Part shown: positions 7,798-16,384 of the stretch, piece after piece
Layout: each line of letters starts with the position of its first letter
Position numbering within the stretch: the first letter of the stretch is position 1
Assembly: GCA_036824045.1 (NCBI GenBank)
Contig: DAITAZ010000028.1
Location: 1 to 48,071, forward strand
Direction: 5' to 3'
Origin: DAITAZ01 sp036824045
GTDB taxonomy: Bacteria; Pseudomonadota; Gammaproteobacteria; Burkholderiales; Rhodocyclaceae
DNA length: 48,071 nt
Notes under the pieces: model-generated
The model's input: the letters and a program-made list of their open reading frames with translations, nothing else
What the model was told of the DNA's origin: nothing
The model's database searches: none
Translations under genes and position numbers: made by a program

Positions 7798-8672
7798 CCC
7801 GGCTTGGCCCGGCTGCCAATCAGGCCGGTGGTCAGCCCCGTGCCCAGCAAGATCACCGCCCCGCCCGCCACCATGGGCAGCGTGACCATCTCGTCCAGCA
7901 GCAGGGCCCCCCAGATCACGCCGAACAGGGGAATCAGGTAGGTGACCGCCACCGCCCGCGTGGGCCCCACCCGGGCCAGCAGGCGGAAATACAGCACGTA
8001 AGCCAGGGCCGTGCTCGCCAACGCCATGATCACCAACGCCCCCCAGGCCCGGCCGGAGATCGCCCCCTCCGGCCACAACCACACGGCCAGCGGCGCCAGC
8101 GCCAGGGCCGCCGTGACCTGGCTGCCCCCTGCCACCGCCAGGGGCGGGACGCCGGTCAGATGACGTCGCGTGTAGTTGGCGGCCAGCCCGTAGCAGAACG
8201 TCGCCGCCAGCGCGGCCACAAAAGCCGCCCCCGCGCCACCGTCCTGAAACCCGGACCGCCCCGCCACCAGCACGCCCACGCCGGCAAACCCGACCACCAG
8301 CCCCAGGATGCGCGGCCAGGACAAACGCTCCCCCAGCCACAGAAAGGCAATGAGCGCCGTCCACAAGGGCACGGTGGCATTGAGAATCGAGGCATAACCC
8401 GCCGTTACCGAGAGGGTGGCGTAGGCCAGCAGGCAGAAGGGAATCGCCGAGTTGGTGAGCCCCACCACCCAAATGGCTCGCCCATGGCCCCGGCACCGGC
8501 CCCAGCCGCCCTGGGCCCACATCAGGGGCGCGAGGGCCAGCGCCGCCAGTCCGACCCGCAGAGCGATCAGGGGAATCGGCCCGAACTCCGGCGCACCAAT
8601 CCGCATGAACAGAAAAGAGCCCCCCCACAGGGCGGCCAGGATTAACAGTTCGACAACATCTGAGGGGCGCAA
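7767..8672 (-). CDS. EamA-family (drug/metabolite transporter) permease
   Basis: A 301-residue polytopic membrane protein with about ten hydrophobic helices in two EamA repeats of five (first repeat up to about residue 140, with LNATVPLWTALIAFLWLGERLSW; second ending YLIPLFGVIWGALLLDEM). The two near-identical landmark phrases are typical of the DMT superfamily, which export amino acids or other metabolites. The substrate cannot be told. The start used is a TTG at 8672, since no ATG or GTG fits before the first helix; this start is uncertain. It is convergent with the YchJ-like gene and divergent from the HExxH protein. Confidence 0.88.
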   Translation of the reverse strand: MRPSDVVELLILAALWGGSFLFMRIGAPEFGPIPLIALRVGLAALALAPLMWAQGGWGRCRGHGRAIWVVGLTNSAIPFCLLAYATLSVTAGYASILNATVPLWTALIAFLWLGERLSWPRILGLVVGFAGVGVLVAGRSGFQDGGAGAAFVAALAATFCYGLAANYTRRHLTGVPPLAVAGGSQVTAALALAPLAVWLWPEGAISGRAWGALVIMALASTALAYVLYFRLLARVGPTRAVAVTYLIPLFGVIWGALLLDEMVTLPMVAGGAVILLGTGLTTGLIGSRAKPGQAAGNSPSR

Positions 8673-8749
8673 AAGGTGGGGCTCCGCGGGTGAATGCGAT
8701 ACATTCCGCTTTCTTCGGCCTGCACGGCAGCTTGCGACAACCGCTCACC

Positions 8750-9262
8750 ATGTCCGACCGCTCGTTTCCCCGGAATCATACGCGCCACTGGCCCTCGTCG
8801 CCGCGCGTGGAGCGCCGCCGCGCTCGCCTGGCCCATCATTCAGCCTTCTGGCTGCGTCGCCTGTGGGCCGCCCCCATTTCCGCCGTGGGGCTGACGCTGG
8901 CGCTGTGGGCGCGCGCCAGCGGCGGGGGTGTCCGGCGGGTGGACGGGGTCTTGGAGATCCACGGTGGTGGGCCCGGACGAGTACTGCCTCACCTCGCCCC
9001 GGGCGGGATGATCGAGGCCATCACCCTCGGGCATGTGGTGTGGGCGATCACGCCGGAAAGCCACGACCGGCTGCGCTCCCACGAGCGCGAACACGTCCGC
9101 CAGTGCGAGCGCTGGGGCCCCTTGTTCCCGTTGCTGTATTTTTCTGCCAGCGCGCTGGCCTGGGTCCGCGGGCGGGACCCGTATCGCGACAATCCCTTCG
9201 AGCAGGCGGCCTTTGCCGCGGAACGGGGTGTGGCAGCCCCGCGCCGGCGGCGCGGGGACTAA
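8750..9262 (+). CDS. Uncharacterised protein with HExxH motif
   Basis: A 170-residue protein I do not recognise by name. It has a basic N terminus, one likely membrane-associated segment (RRLWAAPISAVGLTLALWA, about residues 37-55), and then SHEREHVRQCERWGP, containing HExxH, the zinc-binding signature of metallopeptidases. A second hydrophobic stretch (PLFPLLYFSASALAWVRG) follows directly. Peptidase activity is possible but unproven, because a third metal ligand cannot be assigned. The start at 8750 follows family-like practice of a short polar N terminus; the frame is open back to 8690. Its stop overlaps the convergent DedA gene by three bases. Confidence 0.6.
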   Translation: MSDRSFPRNHTRHWPSSPRVERRRARLAHHSAFWLRRLWAAPISAVGLTLALWARASGGGVRRVDGVLEIHGGGPGRVLPHLAPGGMIEAITLGHVVWAITPESHDRLRSHEREHVRQCERWGPLFPLLYFSASALAWVRGRDPYRDNPFEQAAFAAERGVAAPRRRRGD

Positions 9263-9903
9263 CGGGCGGCTGCGGCCCGGTGCCGCAGGTACCCTACAGC
9301 CAGCGGCAGCAGCGAAATGCCGATGATGCCGAGGATGACGGCGCTCAGATTGTTCTTGATGAAGGGCAGATTGCCGAAGAAGTAGCCCCCGAGCGTGAGC
9401 GAAAACACCCAGACCGCGCCGCCAAGAAAATCCACGACGAAGAAACGCGGATAGGTCATCCGCGCCACCCCCGCCACAAACGGCGCGAAGGTCCGCACCA
9501 GGGGCAGGAACCGGGCGACCAGCAGCATCTTGCCACCGTGCTTTTCGTAGAAGGCATGGGTCTTCTCGAAAGCCGCCTTGTTGAACAGCCGCGACTGTTC
9601 CCAGCGAAAAACCTTGGGCCCGACGGTGTGGCCGATCCAGTAATTGGTGTTGTCGCCAATCACCGCCGCCGACCACAGCACCGCCACCAGCACCCAGATG
9701 TCCATGCCGCCCATGGCCGCCAGCGCCCCCGCCACGAACAGCAGGGAATCGCCGGGAAGGAAGGGCGTCACCACCAGTCCGGTTTCACAGAAGATGATCA
9801 GGAACAGGATGGCGTAGATCCACGTTCCGTACTGGGCAAGCAACACCTCCAGGTGTTTGTCCAGATGCAGAACGATGTCGATGAACTGGGCGAGAAGTTC
9901 CAT
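9259..9903 (-). CDS. DedA-family membrane protein
   Basis: A 214-residue inner-membrane protein of the DedA/SNARE-associated (VTT) family. The signature FCETGLVVTPFLPGDSLLF lies around residues 38-57, and the family's second mark, ARFLPLVRTFAPFVAGVARM, is around 130-150; the Glu and two Arg are key residues. DedA proteins influence membrane potential, envelope integrity and undecaprenyl-phosphate or phospholipid flipping. The ATG at 9903 gives the usual N terminus; the open frame extends to 10011 without family-like sequence. Confidence 0.93.
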   Translation of the reverse strand: MELLAQFIDIVLHLDKHLEVLLAQYGTWIYAILFLIIFCETGLVVTPFLPGDSLLFVAGALAAMGGMDIWVLVAVLWSAAVIGDNTNYWIGHTVGPKVFRWEQSRLFNKAAFEKTHAFYEKHGGKMLLVARFLPLVRTFAPFVAGVARMTYPRFFVVDFLGGAVWVFSLTLGGYFFGNLPFIKNNLSAVILGIIGISLLPLAVGYLRHRAAAAR

Positions 9904-10144
9904 AGGACCGTCGGGTTGATGGAGGAGGCCGCCATCATACCCGAGCCCACTGCGACCGCCACGCCCGGGCAGCGGCGCCCGTGGCAAAGCGCACGAAACC
10001 GCGCAAGTCACTGTCCCATCAGGGAAAACGTGCGAAAGTGACTATCTTCTCCGGCCCGACTTGGACAATAATCAGCCTCAATTCCTGCCCGGTGGCCCCG
10101 CCTCCGGAGAAAGGGAATCCTTGCTGACTCGCGGAGAAATTTTC

Positions 10145-10519
10145 ATGTCCCCATTGCTCAGGCTGCTTCTGATCGCCGGTGGCTCGGCCTCCACCCTCTA
10201 CGGCTTTGCCCTGCTCGCCTCCCAGTTCGTCCTGTGGTTCCGCTCCGGTGTCTGGCTGGGGGTGCCCATCGTCGACCTGTTCCAGGGCGCCCCCGCCAAC
10301 CTGCCCCTGGTGGGCCCGCACCCCCACAACCTCTTACCCAGCCAGTTCGTGGGCAAATGGCCGTGGCTGTTCGACGGCACCGGCGGCTGGCATGAACTGG
10401 TCCATGGTTTCATGGACTTCACGCCGCTCGCTTTCGTCTTTGCCTGCGTCGGGTTGCTGCTGATGCGCTTTGCCATGAGCGATCAACCGCATCACGCCCC
10501 ACGCCGCGGCTTCGCCTGA
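10145..10519 (+). CDS. Small membrane protein of unknown function
   Basis: A 124-residue protein with two or three hydrophobic segments: the N terminus (PLLRLLLIAGGSASTLYGFALLA), a short stretch near residue 40, and a C-terminal helix (PLAFVFACVGLLLMRFAM). The middle is rich in Pro, Gly and Trp (FVGKWPWLFDGTGGW). The ATG at 10145 is supported by a GGAGA ribosome-binding site about 7 bases upstream. I do not recognise the family. It stands between the DedA gene (opposite strand) and mutL and could be cotranscribed with mutL. Confidence 0.6.
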   Translation: MSPLLRLLLIAGGSASTLYGFALLASQFVLWFRSGVWLGVPIVDLFQGAPANLPLVGPHPHNLLPSQFVGKWPWLFDGTGGWHELVHGFMDFTPLAFVFACVGLLLMRFAMSDQPHHAPRRGFA

Positions 10520-10539
10520 AGCCACCGCCCCTGGCATGA

Positions 10540-10570
10540 GATAATCCCGGCCCTGTTTCAGGACCGGGAT
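10540..10570 (+). promoter_or_regulatory. GATAAT box and strong leader hairpin before mutL
   Basis: GATAAT (10540-10545), a plausible -10 element, runs into a hairpin of ATCCCGG (10544-10550) and CCGGGAT (10564-10570), continued inside by CCTG-TTT-CAGG after one C/A mismatch. The stem therefore has 11 pairs and a three-base loop. It ends five bases before the mutL ATG and would cover any ribosome-binding site, suggesting control of MutL translation. There is no T-run. Confidence 0.35.
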
Positions 10571-10575
10571 CGTCC

Positions 10576-12363
10576 ATGCCCTCCATCCGCCGCCTTTCCG
10601 ACCAGCTCATCAGCCAGATCGCCGCCGGCGAGGTGGTGGAGCGTCCGGCGTCGGTGCTCAAGGAACTGCTGGAGAACAGCCTGGACGCCGGCGCCCGCGC
10701 CATCGACGTGCAACTGGCGGAGGGCGGGGTCAAGTTGATCCGCATTGCCGACGATGGCTGCGGCATTGGCCGCGACGACCTTCCCCTGGCCCTGGAGCGC
10801 CACGCCACCAGCAAGATCGCCACCCTTGACGATCTGGAGCACGTCGCCACCCTCGGCTTTCGTGGCGAAGCCCTCGCCGCCATCGGGTCCGTGGCCCGGC
10901 TTTCCATCACCAGCCGCCCAGCCGATGCCCACCACGCCTGGCGGATCGACACCCATCACCGGGAGCCCGCACCGGCGGCGCTGAATGGCGGAACGGTGAT
11001 CGAAGTGGCGGACCTCTACTACAACACCCCGGCCCGGCGTAAGTTCCTGAAGTCCGAACAGACCGAATACGCCCACTGCGACGAGGTGTTCCGTCGCATC
11101 GCCCTGGCCCGGCCGGACGCAGCCTTCCAGCTCCGCCACAATGGCGCCGCCCGCCAGCGGCTGGGCGTAACGGATCTGGCCGAGCGGATTGCCGCCCTGC
11201 TGGGCCAGGAGTTTGCCGCCCAGGCCCGCCGGCTGGAGGCCGACGCGGGCCCCTTGCGCCTCTACGGTCTTGCCGCGCTGCCCGCCTATTCCCGGGCCAC
11301 GCGGGACAGCCAGTACTTCTTCGTCAACGGCCGCTTTGTCCGGGACAAACTGGTGCAACACGCAGTGCGGGAAGCCTATCGGGACATCCTCCACGGCGCC
11401 CGTCACCCGGCTTTCGTCCTGTTCCTGGAACTGGACCCGACCGGGGTGGATGTGAACGTGCATCCGGCCAAAACCGAGGTCCGTTTCCGCGATGCCCGCG
11501 CAGTTCACCAGTTCATCTACCATGCCTTGGTGCGCAGCCTGGCTACGCCCGGAACCGCCACCCCGACGGCGCAGCCGGAGGCCCCGCCCCCGGCGCCGGG
11601 GCCCGTTTCCGCGCCCATGCCCGCGCAGCAGCAACTGGCGGTGGAGCAGCCGACGGCGGCCTATTTCGACTTCGTGCGCAGTCCCGCCTTTCGGCCCAGC
11701 GTGGCCCGCAGCACAGGCGGAGGCAGCCGCAGCGCGTACCTTGCCGAACCGGCACGCCCCCCGTCGGCAGATCCCGCCGGCACGCCCCCCCTGGGTTTCG
11801 CCATCGCCCAGCTCCATGGCGTCTACGTGCTCGCCCAGAATGCCCAAGGGCTGGTGCTGGTGGACATGCACGCGGCCCACGAACGCATCCTCTACGAGCG
11901 CCTGAAGTCGGTGCTCGACGGGCAACCCGCCACCCAGGCGCTGCTGATCCCGGCCGTACTGCGCCTGTCCGCCCGGGAAATGGCCACTGCCCAGGAGCAC
12001 GCGGAAGTGCTCGCCCACCTCGGATTCGAAACCGACCTCGCAGGCATGAGCGAACTGGCCGTGCGCTCGGTGCCCGCCCTGCTCGCCCGCGCCGATGTGG
12101 GCGAACTGTTGCGGGCGCTGCTGGCGGAGCTGGAACACTACCCGGCCAGCGAGGTCGTCACCGCCCGTCGCAACGCGCTCTTGGCCACCATGGCCTGCCA
12201 CGGCGCGGTGCGGGCCTCCCGCGCCCTCACCGTCCCGGAAATGAACGCCCTGCTGCGGGATATGGAAGCCACCGAGCGGGCCGACCAGTGCAACCATGGC
12301 CGCCCCACCTGGGTGCCGCTCACCATGAACGAACTGGACGCACTGTTCATGCGCGGTCAGTAA
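10576..12363 (+). CDS. mutL: DNA mismatch repair protein MutL (with endonuclease motif)
   Basis: A 595-residue MutL. The N-terminal GHKL ATPase has IAAGEVVERPASVLKELLEN, DDGCGIG and TLGFRGEAL, and the linker at about residues 320-395 is Pro/Ala-rich. The C-terminal domain contains DMHAAHERILYE starting at Asp430, which fits the DxHA(x)2E(x)4E pattern of MutL proteins with latent nicking activity, and CNHGRPTWVPL near the end. E. coli MutL lacks that motif; Neisseria MutL has it and is a nuclease. It couples MutS mismatch recognition to strand removal. miaA follows after 15 bases, so the two are probably one operon. Confidence 0.96.
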   Translation: MPSIRRLSDQLISQIAAGEVVERPASVLKELLENSLDAGARAIDVQLAEGGVKLIRIADDGCGIGRDDLPLALERHATSKIATLDDLEHVATLGFRGEALAAIGSVARLSITSRPADAHHAWRIDTHHREPAPAALNGGTVIEVADLYYNTPARRKFLKSEQTEYAHCDEVFRRIALARPDAAFQLRHNGAARQRLGVTDLAERIAALLGQEFAAQARRLEADAGPLRLYGLAALPAYSRATRDSQYFFVNGRFVRDKLVQHAVREAYRDILHGARHPAFVLFLELDPTGVDVNVHPAKTEVRFRDARAVHQFIYHALVRSLATPGTATPTAQPEAPPPAPGPVSAPMPAQQQLAVEQPTAAYFDFVRSPAFRPSVARSTGGGSRSAYLAEPARPPSADPAGTPPLGFAIAQLHGVYVLAQNAQGLVLVDMHAAHERILYERLKSVLDGQPATQALLIPAVLRLSAREMATAQEHAEVLAHLGFETDLAGMSELAVRSVPALLARADVGELLRALLAELEHYPASEVVTARRNALLATMACHGAVRASRALTVPEMNALLRDMEATERADQCNHGRPTWVPLTMNELDALFMRGQ

Positions 12364-12378
12364 GCCCCACAGACCGAC

Positions 12379-13356
12379 GTGGCACCGGACACCCGCCCCC
12401 TCGCCCTGTGCCTGCTGGGCCCCACAGCCAGCGGCAAGACCGCCGCCGCCCTGGCCCTGGCCCGGCGATTGCCGGTCGAGATCATCAGCGTGGATTCCGC
12501 CCTGGTGTACCAGGGCATGGATATTGGTACCGCCAAGCCCAGCGCGGAGGAACGGGCCGTCTGCCCCCACCATCTGATCGACCTGATCAGCCCCGAGGAA
12601 GCCTACTCCGCCGCCCGCTTCGTGGCCGACGCCCGCAGCGCGATGGCAGGCATCGTGGAACGGGGCCGCCTGCCCGTGCTCGTAGGCGGCACCATGCTTT
12701 ACTACAAGGCCTTGCGCGATGGCCTCTCCGAACTCCCGGAAGCCGATCCGGCCCTGCGCCAAGCCATCGAGGACGAAGCCCGCCGCGCGGGCTGGCCGGC
12801 ACTTCACGCCCAACTGGCGGTGCTGGACCCGGCCACCGCCGCCCGCCTGCACCCCACCGATGCCCAACGCATCCAGCGGGCGCTGGAAGTGGTGCGCCTG
12901 ACCGGAGCCCCGCTGGCCGCCGCCTACGCCCGTCGCCCGGACACCGCCCTGCCCTGCCGGCTGGCCGCCATCGGCCTGGCGCCTTCGGACCGAAGCTGGC
13001 TGCACGGGCGCATCGCCCGGCGCTTCGCAGCCATGCTTGCCGACGGGCTGGTGGACGAACTGGCGGCGCTGCGCCGGCATTACCGGCTGGGGCCGGAGCT
13101 CCCCTCGGTGCGCTGCGTGGGCTACCGCCAGGTATGGGACTATCTGGAAGGGCTGACCGACCTGGCCACCGCCCGCGATCGAGGCATCGCCGCCACCCGC
13201 CAGCTCGCCAAACGCCAGCTCACCTGGATGCGCTCCCTGCCCGAACTGCTGGTGCTCGATTGCCTGCGGCCGGACCTGGATGCGGCCGTGGGGCACCTGG
13301 CCTGCGCGCTGCAGGCGGGCGACCCGGCGGGGGGCTCCGCCGGCTTCGACTGGTAG
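12379..13356 (+). CDS. miaA: tRNA dimethylallyltransferase
   Basis: A 325-residue enzyme that adds dimethylallyl to A37 of tRNAs reading UNN codons. The N-terminal P-loop GPTASGKT is followed by EIISVDSALVYQGMDIGTAKPS, the substrate-binding DSA/DSxQxY region, and HHLIDLISPEEAYSAARF. The C-terminal half has SVRCVGYRQVWDYLEG and TRQLAKRQLTWMRSL. It uses a GTG start at 12379. mutL-miaA is a common proteobacterial pair. It converges on nirN, with only a short hairpin between. Confidence 0.96.
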   Translation: MAPDTRPLALCLLGPTASGKTAAALALARRLPVEIISVDSALVYQGMDIGTAKPSAEERAVCPHHLIDLISPEEAYSAARFVADARSAMAGIVERGRLPVLVGGTMLYYKALRDGLSELPEADPALRQAIEDEARRAGWPALHAQLAVLDPATAARLHPTDAQRIQRALEVVRLTGAPLAAAYARRPDTALPCRLAAIGLAPSDRSWLHGRIARRFAAMLADGLVDELAALRRHYRLGPELPSVRCVGYRQVWDYLEGLTDLATARDRGIAATRQLAKRQLTWMRSLPELLVLDCLRPDLDAAVGHLACALQAGDPAGGSAGFDW

Positions 13357-13359
13357 CCC

Positions 13360-13379
13360 GCCCGGGCTTGCCCCCGGGC
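13360..13379. other. Short GC-rich hairpin between convergent miaA and nirN
   Basis: GCCCGGG (13360-13366) and CCCGGGC (13373-13379) form a perfect 7-bp stem with a 6-base loop and fill the whole gap between the two stop codons. There is no T-run on either strand, so it may stop transcription only weakly or protect 3' ends from nucleases. Confidence 0.4.
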
Positions 13380-14951
13380 TCAGTGGCTGGTGCCGGCCGA
13401 GCGGGTGATCTTGTTGTACAGGTTGTACTTGCCCACCGGCTTGTCCGCCGGGATCCGCTTGATCTCCTTCAACGTCGCCGCATCGAAGACGATGATCGCG
13501 CCCCCGTCCGCCTGCCGCTCCCACAGGCTCGCCAGCGCGTACTTGCCGTAGCGGTCGAATTCCAGGTGCGCCAGGGTCTTGCCGGGAACGGGCTTGAGGT
13601 CGGCCACGCGGGTCAGGCTGCGCTTGTCGATCACCTGCAGGGTGTCCTTGGCCGTGGGGCTCATCATCGAGTCAGTCCAGGCATAGGGCGTGTTCTCGTG
13701 GCTGCGCAGGAAAAACCCCGGCCCTAGGGTGGGGATCTCCTTCACCGTCTCCCACTTGCCCATGTCGATCACCGACACCACGCCATCCTTCAGGTTCTGG
13801 CTCGCCATCACCGGCCGCCCCTGCCACTCCCAGGTGATGCCGGAACCCAGATGGGGCATGCCAGGCAGAGCCAGGCTCGCCACCTTCTTGCGGGCATCCA
13901 GATTGATCACCTGCCCGATGCCGCCTTCACGGGCGGCGCCCATCAACTCGCTATAGTCCTGGGTGAAGAAGAAGTCATCCAGCACCGCCTCCAGCCGGGT
14001 GCGGCGGGGATTGAGAAAGCCCGGGATGAAAGCCCCTTCCTTGTACTGGAAGTCATGAATCACGCCGGCGGGAATGTCCTCGGCCTTGGGGTCGTAGCTG
14101 ATCTCCCACACCTCTGGCACATCCTTGAGCGCCGCGACAAAACTGCGCCGGGGCGCCGCGTCATAGACGGCGGAAACCCGGGAGCCCGCCTTGCCCTCCA
14201 CGTCCTTCACCGGGATGCTCTTGATGAGCTGGAGGTCGGCATCCAGCAGCACCAGGGTCTGGGGCAGGTAGTTCGCCACCGCCACGTACTTGCCGTCGCC
14301 GGACACCGCCACGTTACGGGTGTTGATCCCGGCCCGGATCTCCGCCACCACGGCCAGGTTCCACAGGTCGTATTTGGTCACCCAGCCATCGCGGGAGGCG
14401 AAGAACACGTAGCGCCCGTCCGGCGTGAACTTGGGGCCGCCATGCAGGGCGTAACGGGAAGGAAAACGGTGGATGCGCTCGAGGCGATCGCCATCGAGCA
14501 CGCTCACATGGTGGTCTCCCGTTTCCACCACCAGGAAGAGATTCATCATGTCCGCCCCCTTGAAGGCGGCGGCAGGACGGTCCGGCAGGCTGCCCGGCGG
14601 GTGCTGCGCGGTGCGCGAGGCCCTGATCTGCGCATCACCCCACTCCGGCTTGGGGCTGACCGGGGTGTAGATCCAGTCGGCAAGCAGGCGGATCTCATCA
14701 GCGCTGAGGGCGCCGCCAAAAGGCGGCATCTGCGTGGCCACCCGGCCTTCCCGCAAGGTTTTCAGGGCATCGGCCTTGCGCAGCCGCTCCAGGCTCTCCG
14801 GCAGCAGAGCCGGGCCGGAAAGGCCGAGCCGGTCTGGCCCGTGGCAGGCTGCACAGTGCTGCTGATACAGCACCCGGGGTTCGGCCGCGCTCGCCCAGCC
14901 CGCCAGCGCGCAGCAGCCGAGGAGGATCAACACATGCAGGAAGACTTTCAT
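13380..14951 (-). CDS. nirN: Dihydro-heme d1 dehydrogenase NirN
   Basis: A 523-residue periplasmic protein with signal peptide (about residues 1-23), a cytochrome c domain with CAACH at 33-37, and an eight-bladed propeller like that of NirS (GRYVFFASRDGWVTKYDL, GKYVAVANYLP). It ends KPVGKYNLYNKITRSAGTSH, the counterpart of the NirS end TPTGKFNVYNTQHD. NirN oxidises dihydro-heme d1 to heme d1, the final step of cofactor synthesis, before transfer to NirS. It overlaps nirJ by ATGA, the usual nirJ-nirN order, which together with the divergence from NirS supports NirN rather than a second reductase. Confidence 0.88.
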   Translation of the reverse strand: MKVFLHVLILLGCCALAGWASAAEPRVLYQQHCAACHGPDRLGLSGPALLPESLERLRKADALKTLREGRVATQMPPFGGALSADEIRLLADWIYTPVSPKPEWGDAQIRASRTAQHPPGSLPDRPAAAFKGADMMNLFLVVETGDHHVSVLDGDRLERIHRFPSRYALHGGPKFTPDGRYVFFASRDGWVTKYDLWNLAVVAEIRAGINTRNVAVSGDGKYVAVANYLPQTLVLLDADLQLIKSIPVKDVEGKAGSRVSAVYDAAPRRSFVAALKDVPEVWEISYDPKAEDIPAGVIHDFQYKEGAFIPGFLNPRRTRLEAVLDDFFFTQDYSELMGAAREGGIGQVINLDARKKVASLALPGMPHLGSGITWEWQGRPVMASQNLKDGVVSVIDMGKWETVKEIPTLGPGFFLRSHENTPYAWTDSMMSPTAKDTLQVIDKRSLTRVADLKPVPGKTLAHLEFDRYGKYALASLWERQADGGAIIVFDAATLKEIKRIPADKPVGKYNLYNKITRSAGTSH

Positions 14952-16183
14952 GGTTCTTTGCGCTCCATCCTCACCCAGGGTGTCACTTTGAGCCGCGATG
15001 CGGCCAGCGCCGCATCGGGCGCCAGGCCGATCTCCTCGTCGATCAGATAGCACCCGGGGTCTTCCGCCCAGGCGTCGCCCGTGAGCTGGTGGGCGCGCAC
15101 CCGGGTATTGCCGTTGCAGATGGCGAAATGCCGGCACTGGCCGCAGCGGCCGCCCACCTGCCGGGGCCGGGCCTTGAGGCCCGCCATCAGGGGATGGGAA
15201 AGATCGCTCCAGATGGCCGAGAAGGGGCGCTCCTTGACGTTGCCCAGATTCACATGCCACCACATGGTGTCCGGGTGCACATTGCCCAGGTTGTCGATAT
15301 TGGCCACGTTCTCGCCGCTGGCATTGCCGCCCCATTGCAGCAGCCGGGCGCGGATATGGGCCTCCAGATGCGGCAGACGGCGGCGCACCCAATGGAGCAG
15401 AAACACGCCATCCGCGTCGTTGTTGCCAGTAACGAACTCCCGGTTGCCCCCCTTCACCGCGTCCAGCCAGGCCTGCTCGAAGATGAGCTCCATGGCGCGG
15501 CGGGTGGTCAGGTGCAAGGCGTCGTCGGCCCGGTTCTTGTTCCCCCGGCCCGCGTAGTTGAGGTGGGAGAAGTAGAACTTGTCCAGCCGCTCCGCGGCCA
15601 TCAGCGACAGCAGCGCGGGCAGATCGTGGGCGTTGTCTTCGGTCATGGTGTAGCGGATGCCGACCTTGATGCCCAGGCTCTGGCACAGACGCACGCCCTT
15701 CATGGAGCGCTCGAAGGCACCATCGAGCCGGCGGAAGCGGTCATGAGTCTCGCGGATGCCATCGAGGCTGATGCCGACGTAGTCGTAACCGATGGCGGCG
15801 ATGGCCTCGATGTTGTCCTCGGAGATCAGGGTGCCGTTGCTCGACAACGCAACATAAAAGCCCATCTCCTTGGCGCGGCGGGAGATGTCGAAGATATCCG
15901 GTCGCAACAGCGGCTCGCCGCCGGAAAGGATAAGCACCGGCACCCGGAAGCGCTTCAGGTCGTCCATCACCGCGAACACCTGGGTGGTATCCAGCTCGCC
16001 CGGAAAATCCTTGTCCGCGGAGATGGAATAGCAATGCTTGCAGGTGAGGTTGCAGCGGCGCACCAGATTCCAGATGACGACCGGGCCGGGAGGTGCGAGG
16101 CGGCGCAGGGGCTCGACAGGCGGTAGCGCCTGCAAGCGGTCCAGCCGGTGCAACTCATGCATGAAGTGGGAGACTCGAAACAT
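14948..16183 (-). CDS. nirJ: Heme d1 biosynthesis radical SAM protein NirJ
   Basis: A 411-residue radical SAM enzyme that removes propionate side chains from didecarboxysiroheme on the way to heme d1. The SAM cluster motif is CNLTCKHC (Cys44, 48, 51), preceded by PVVIWNLVRR. LILSGGEPLLRPD follows. A C-terminal group of cysteines (347, 350, 356, 378) matches the SPASM-like second [4Fe-4S] site of NirJ. It is the first gene of a two-gene unit with nirN, and a CRP/FNR-type dyad lies 60 bases upstream. No clear ribosome-binding site precedes the start. Confidence 0.93.
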   Translation of the reverse strand: MFRVSHFMHELHRLDRLQALPPVEPLRRLAPPGPVVIWNLVRRCNLTCKHCYSISADKDFPGELDTTQVFAVMDDLKRFRVPVLILSGGEPLLRPDIFDISRRAKEMGFYVALSSNGTLISEDNIEAIAAIGYDYVGISLDGIRETHDRFRRLDGAFERSMKGVRLCQSLGIKVGIRYTMTEDNAHDLPALLSLMAAERLDKFYFSHLNYAGRGNKNRADDALHLTTRRAMELIFEQAWLDAVKGGNREFVTGNNDADGVFLLHWVRRRLPHLEAHIRARLLQWGGNASGENVANIDNLGNVHPDTMWWHVNLGNVKERPFSAIWSDLSHPLMAGLKARPRQVGGRCGQCRHFAICNGNTRVRAHQLTGDAWAEDPGCYLIDEEIGLAPDAALAASRLKVTPWVRMERKEP

Positions 16184-16242
16184 GCCAAGCTTTCTTGCGT
16201 GCGAACAGACTGCAAGTTAGAAGGCACACCCGGTGCCCGGCT

Positions 16243-16256
16243 TTGACAAGTATCAA
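16243..16256 (-). promoter_or_regulatory. CRP/FNR-family (Dnr/FNR-type) binding site before nirJ
   Basis: TTGAC-AAGT-ATCAA on the plus strand, an imperfect dyad with the 5-4-5 layout of FNR/Dnr boxes (consensus TTGAT-N4-ATCAA, one mismatch). Its centre is about 66 bases before the nirJ ATG. A TAACTT hexamer at about 16214-16219 on the minus strand lies 33 bases from the centre, near the spacing expected of a class II activated promoter. The ATPase gene diverges on the other side. Confidence 0.75.
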
Positions 16257-16384
16257 TTGCCCATCGCCCCCGCCCAGCGAAAAAACCATGCCGACGATCA
16301 GGAAAATACGACTGTTTCGCCGCAGCAGCCGGGGCTACATTAGGAACTGAACGTCGGTGCCAGCACGGCTCCGACGCGCCGATC

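Noticed and set aside
10558..13524. A 988-codon open frame on the minus strand across mutL and miaA
   Set aside because: It is antisense to two well-recognised genes, is rich in Gly/His/Gln in the way of shadow frames in GC-rich DNA, and resembles no protein family.
13380..14951. Second nitrite reductase (NirS paralogue)
   Set aside because: The order nirJ-nirN with ATGA overlap, and the C terminus unlike NirS, fit NirN better.
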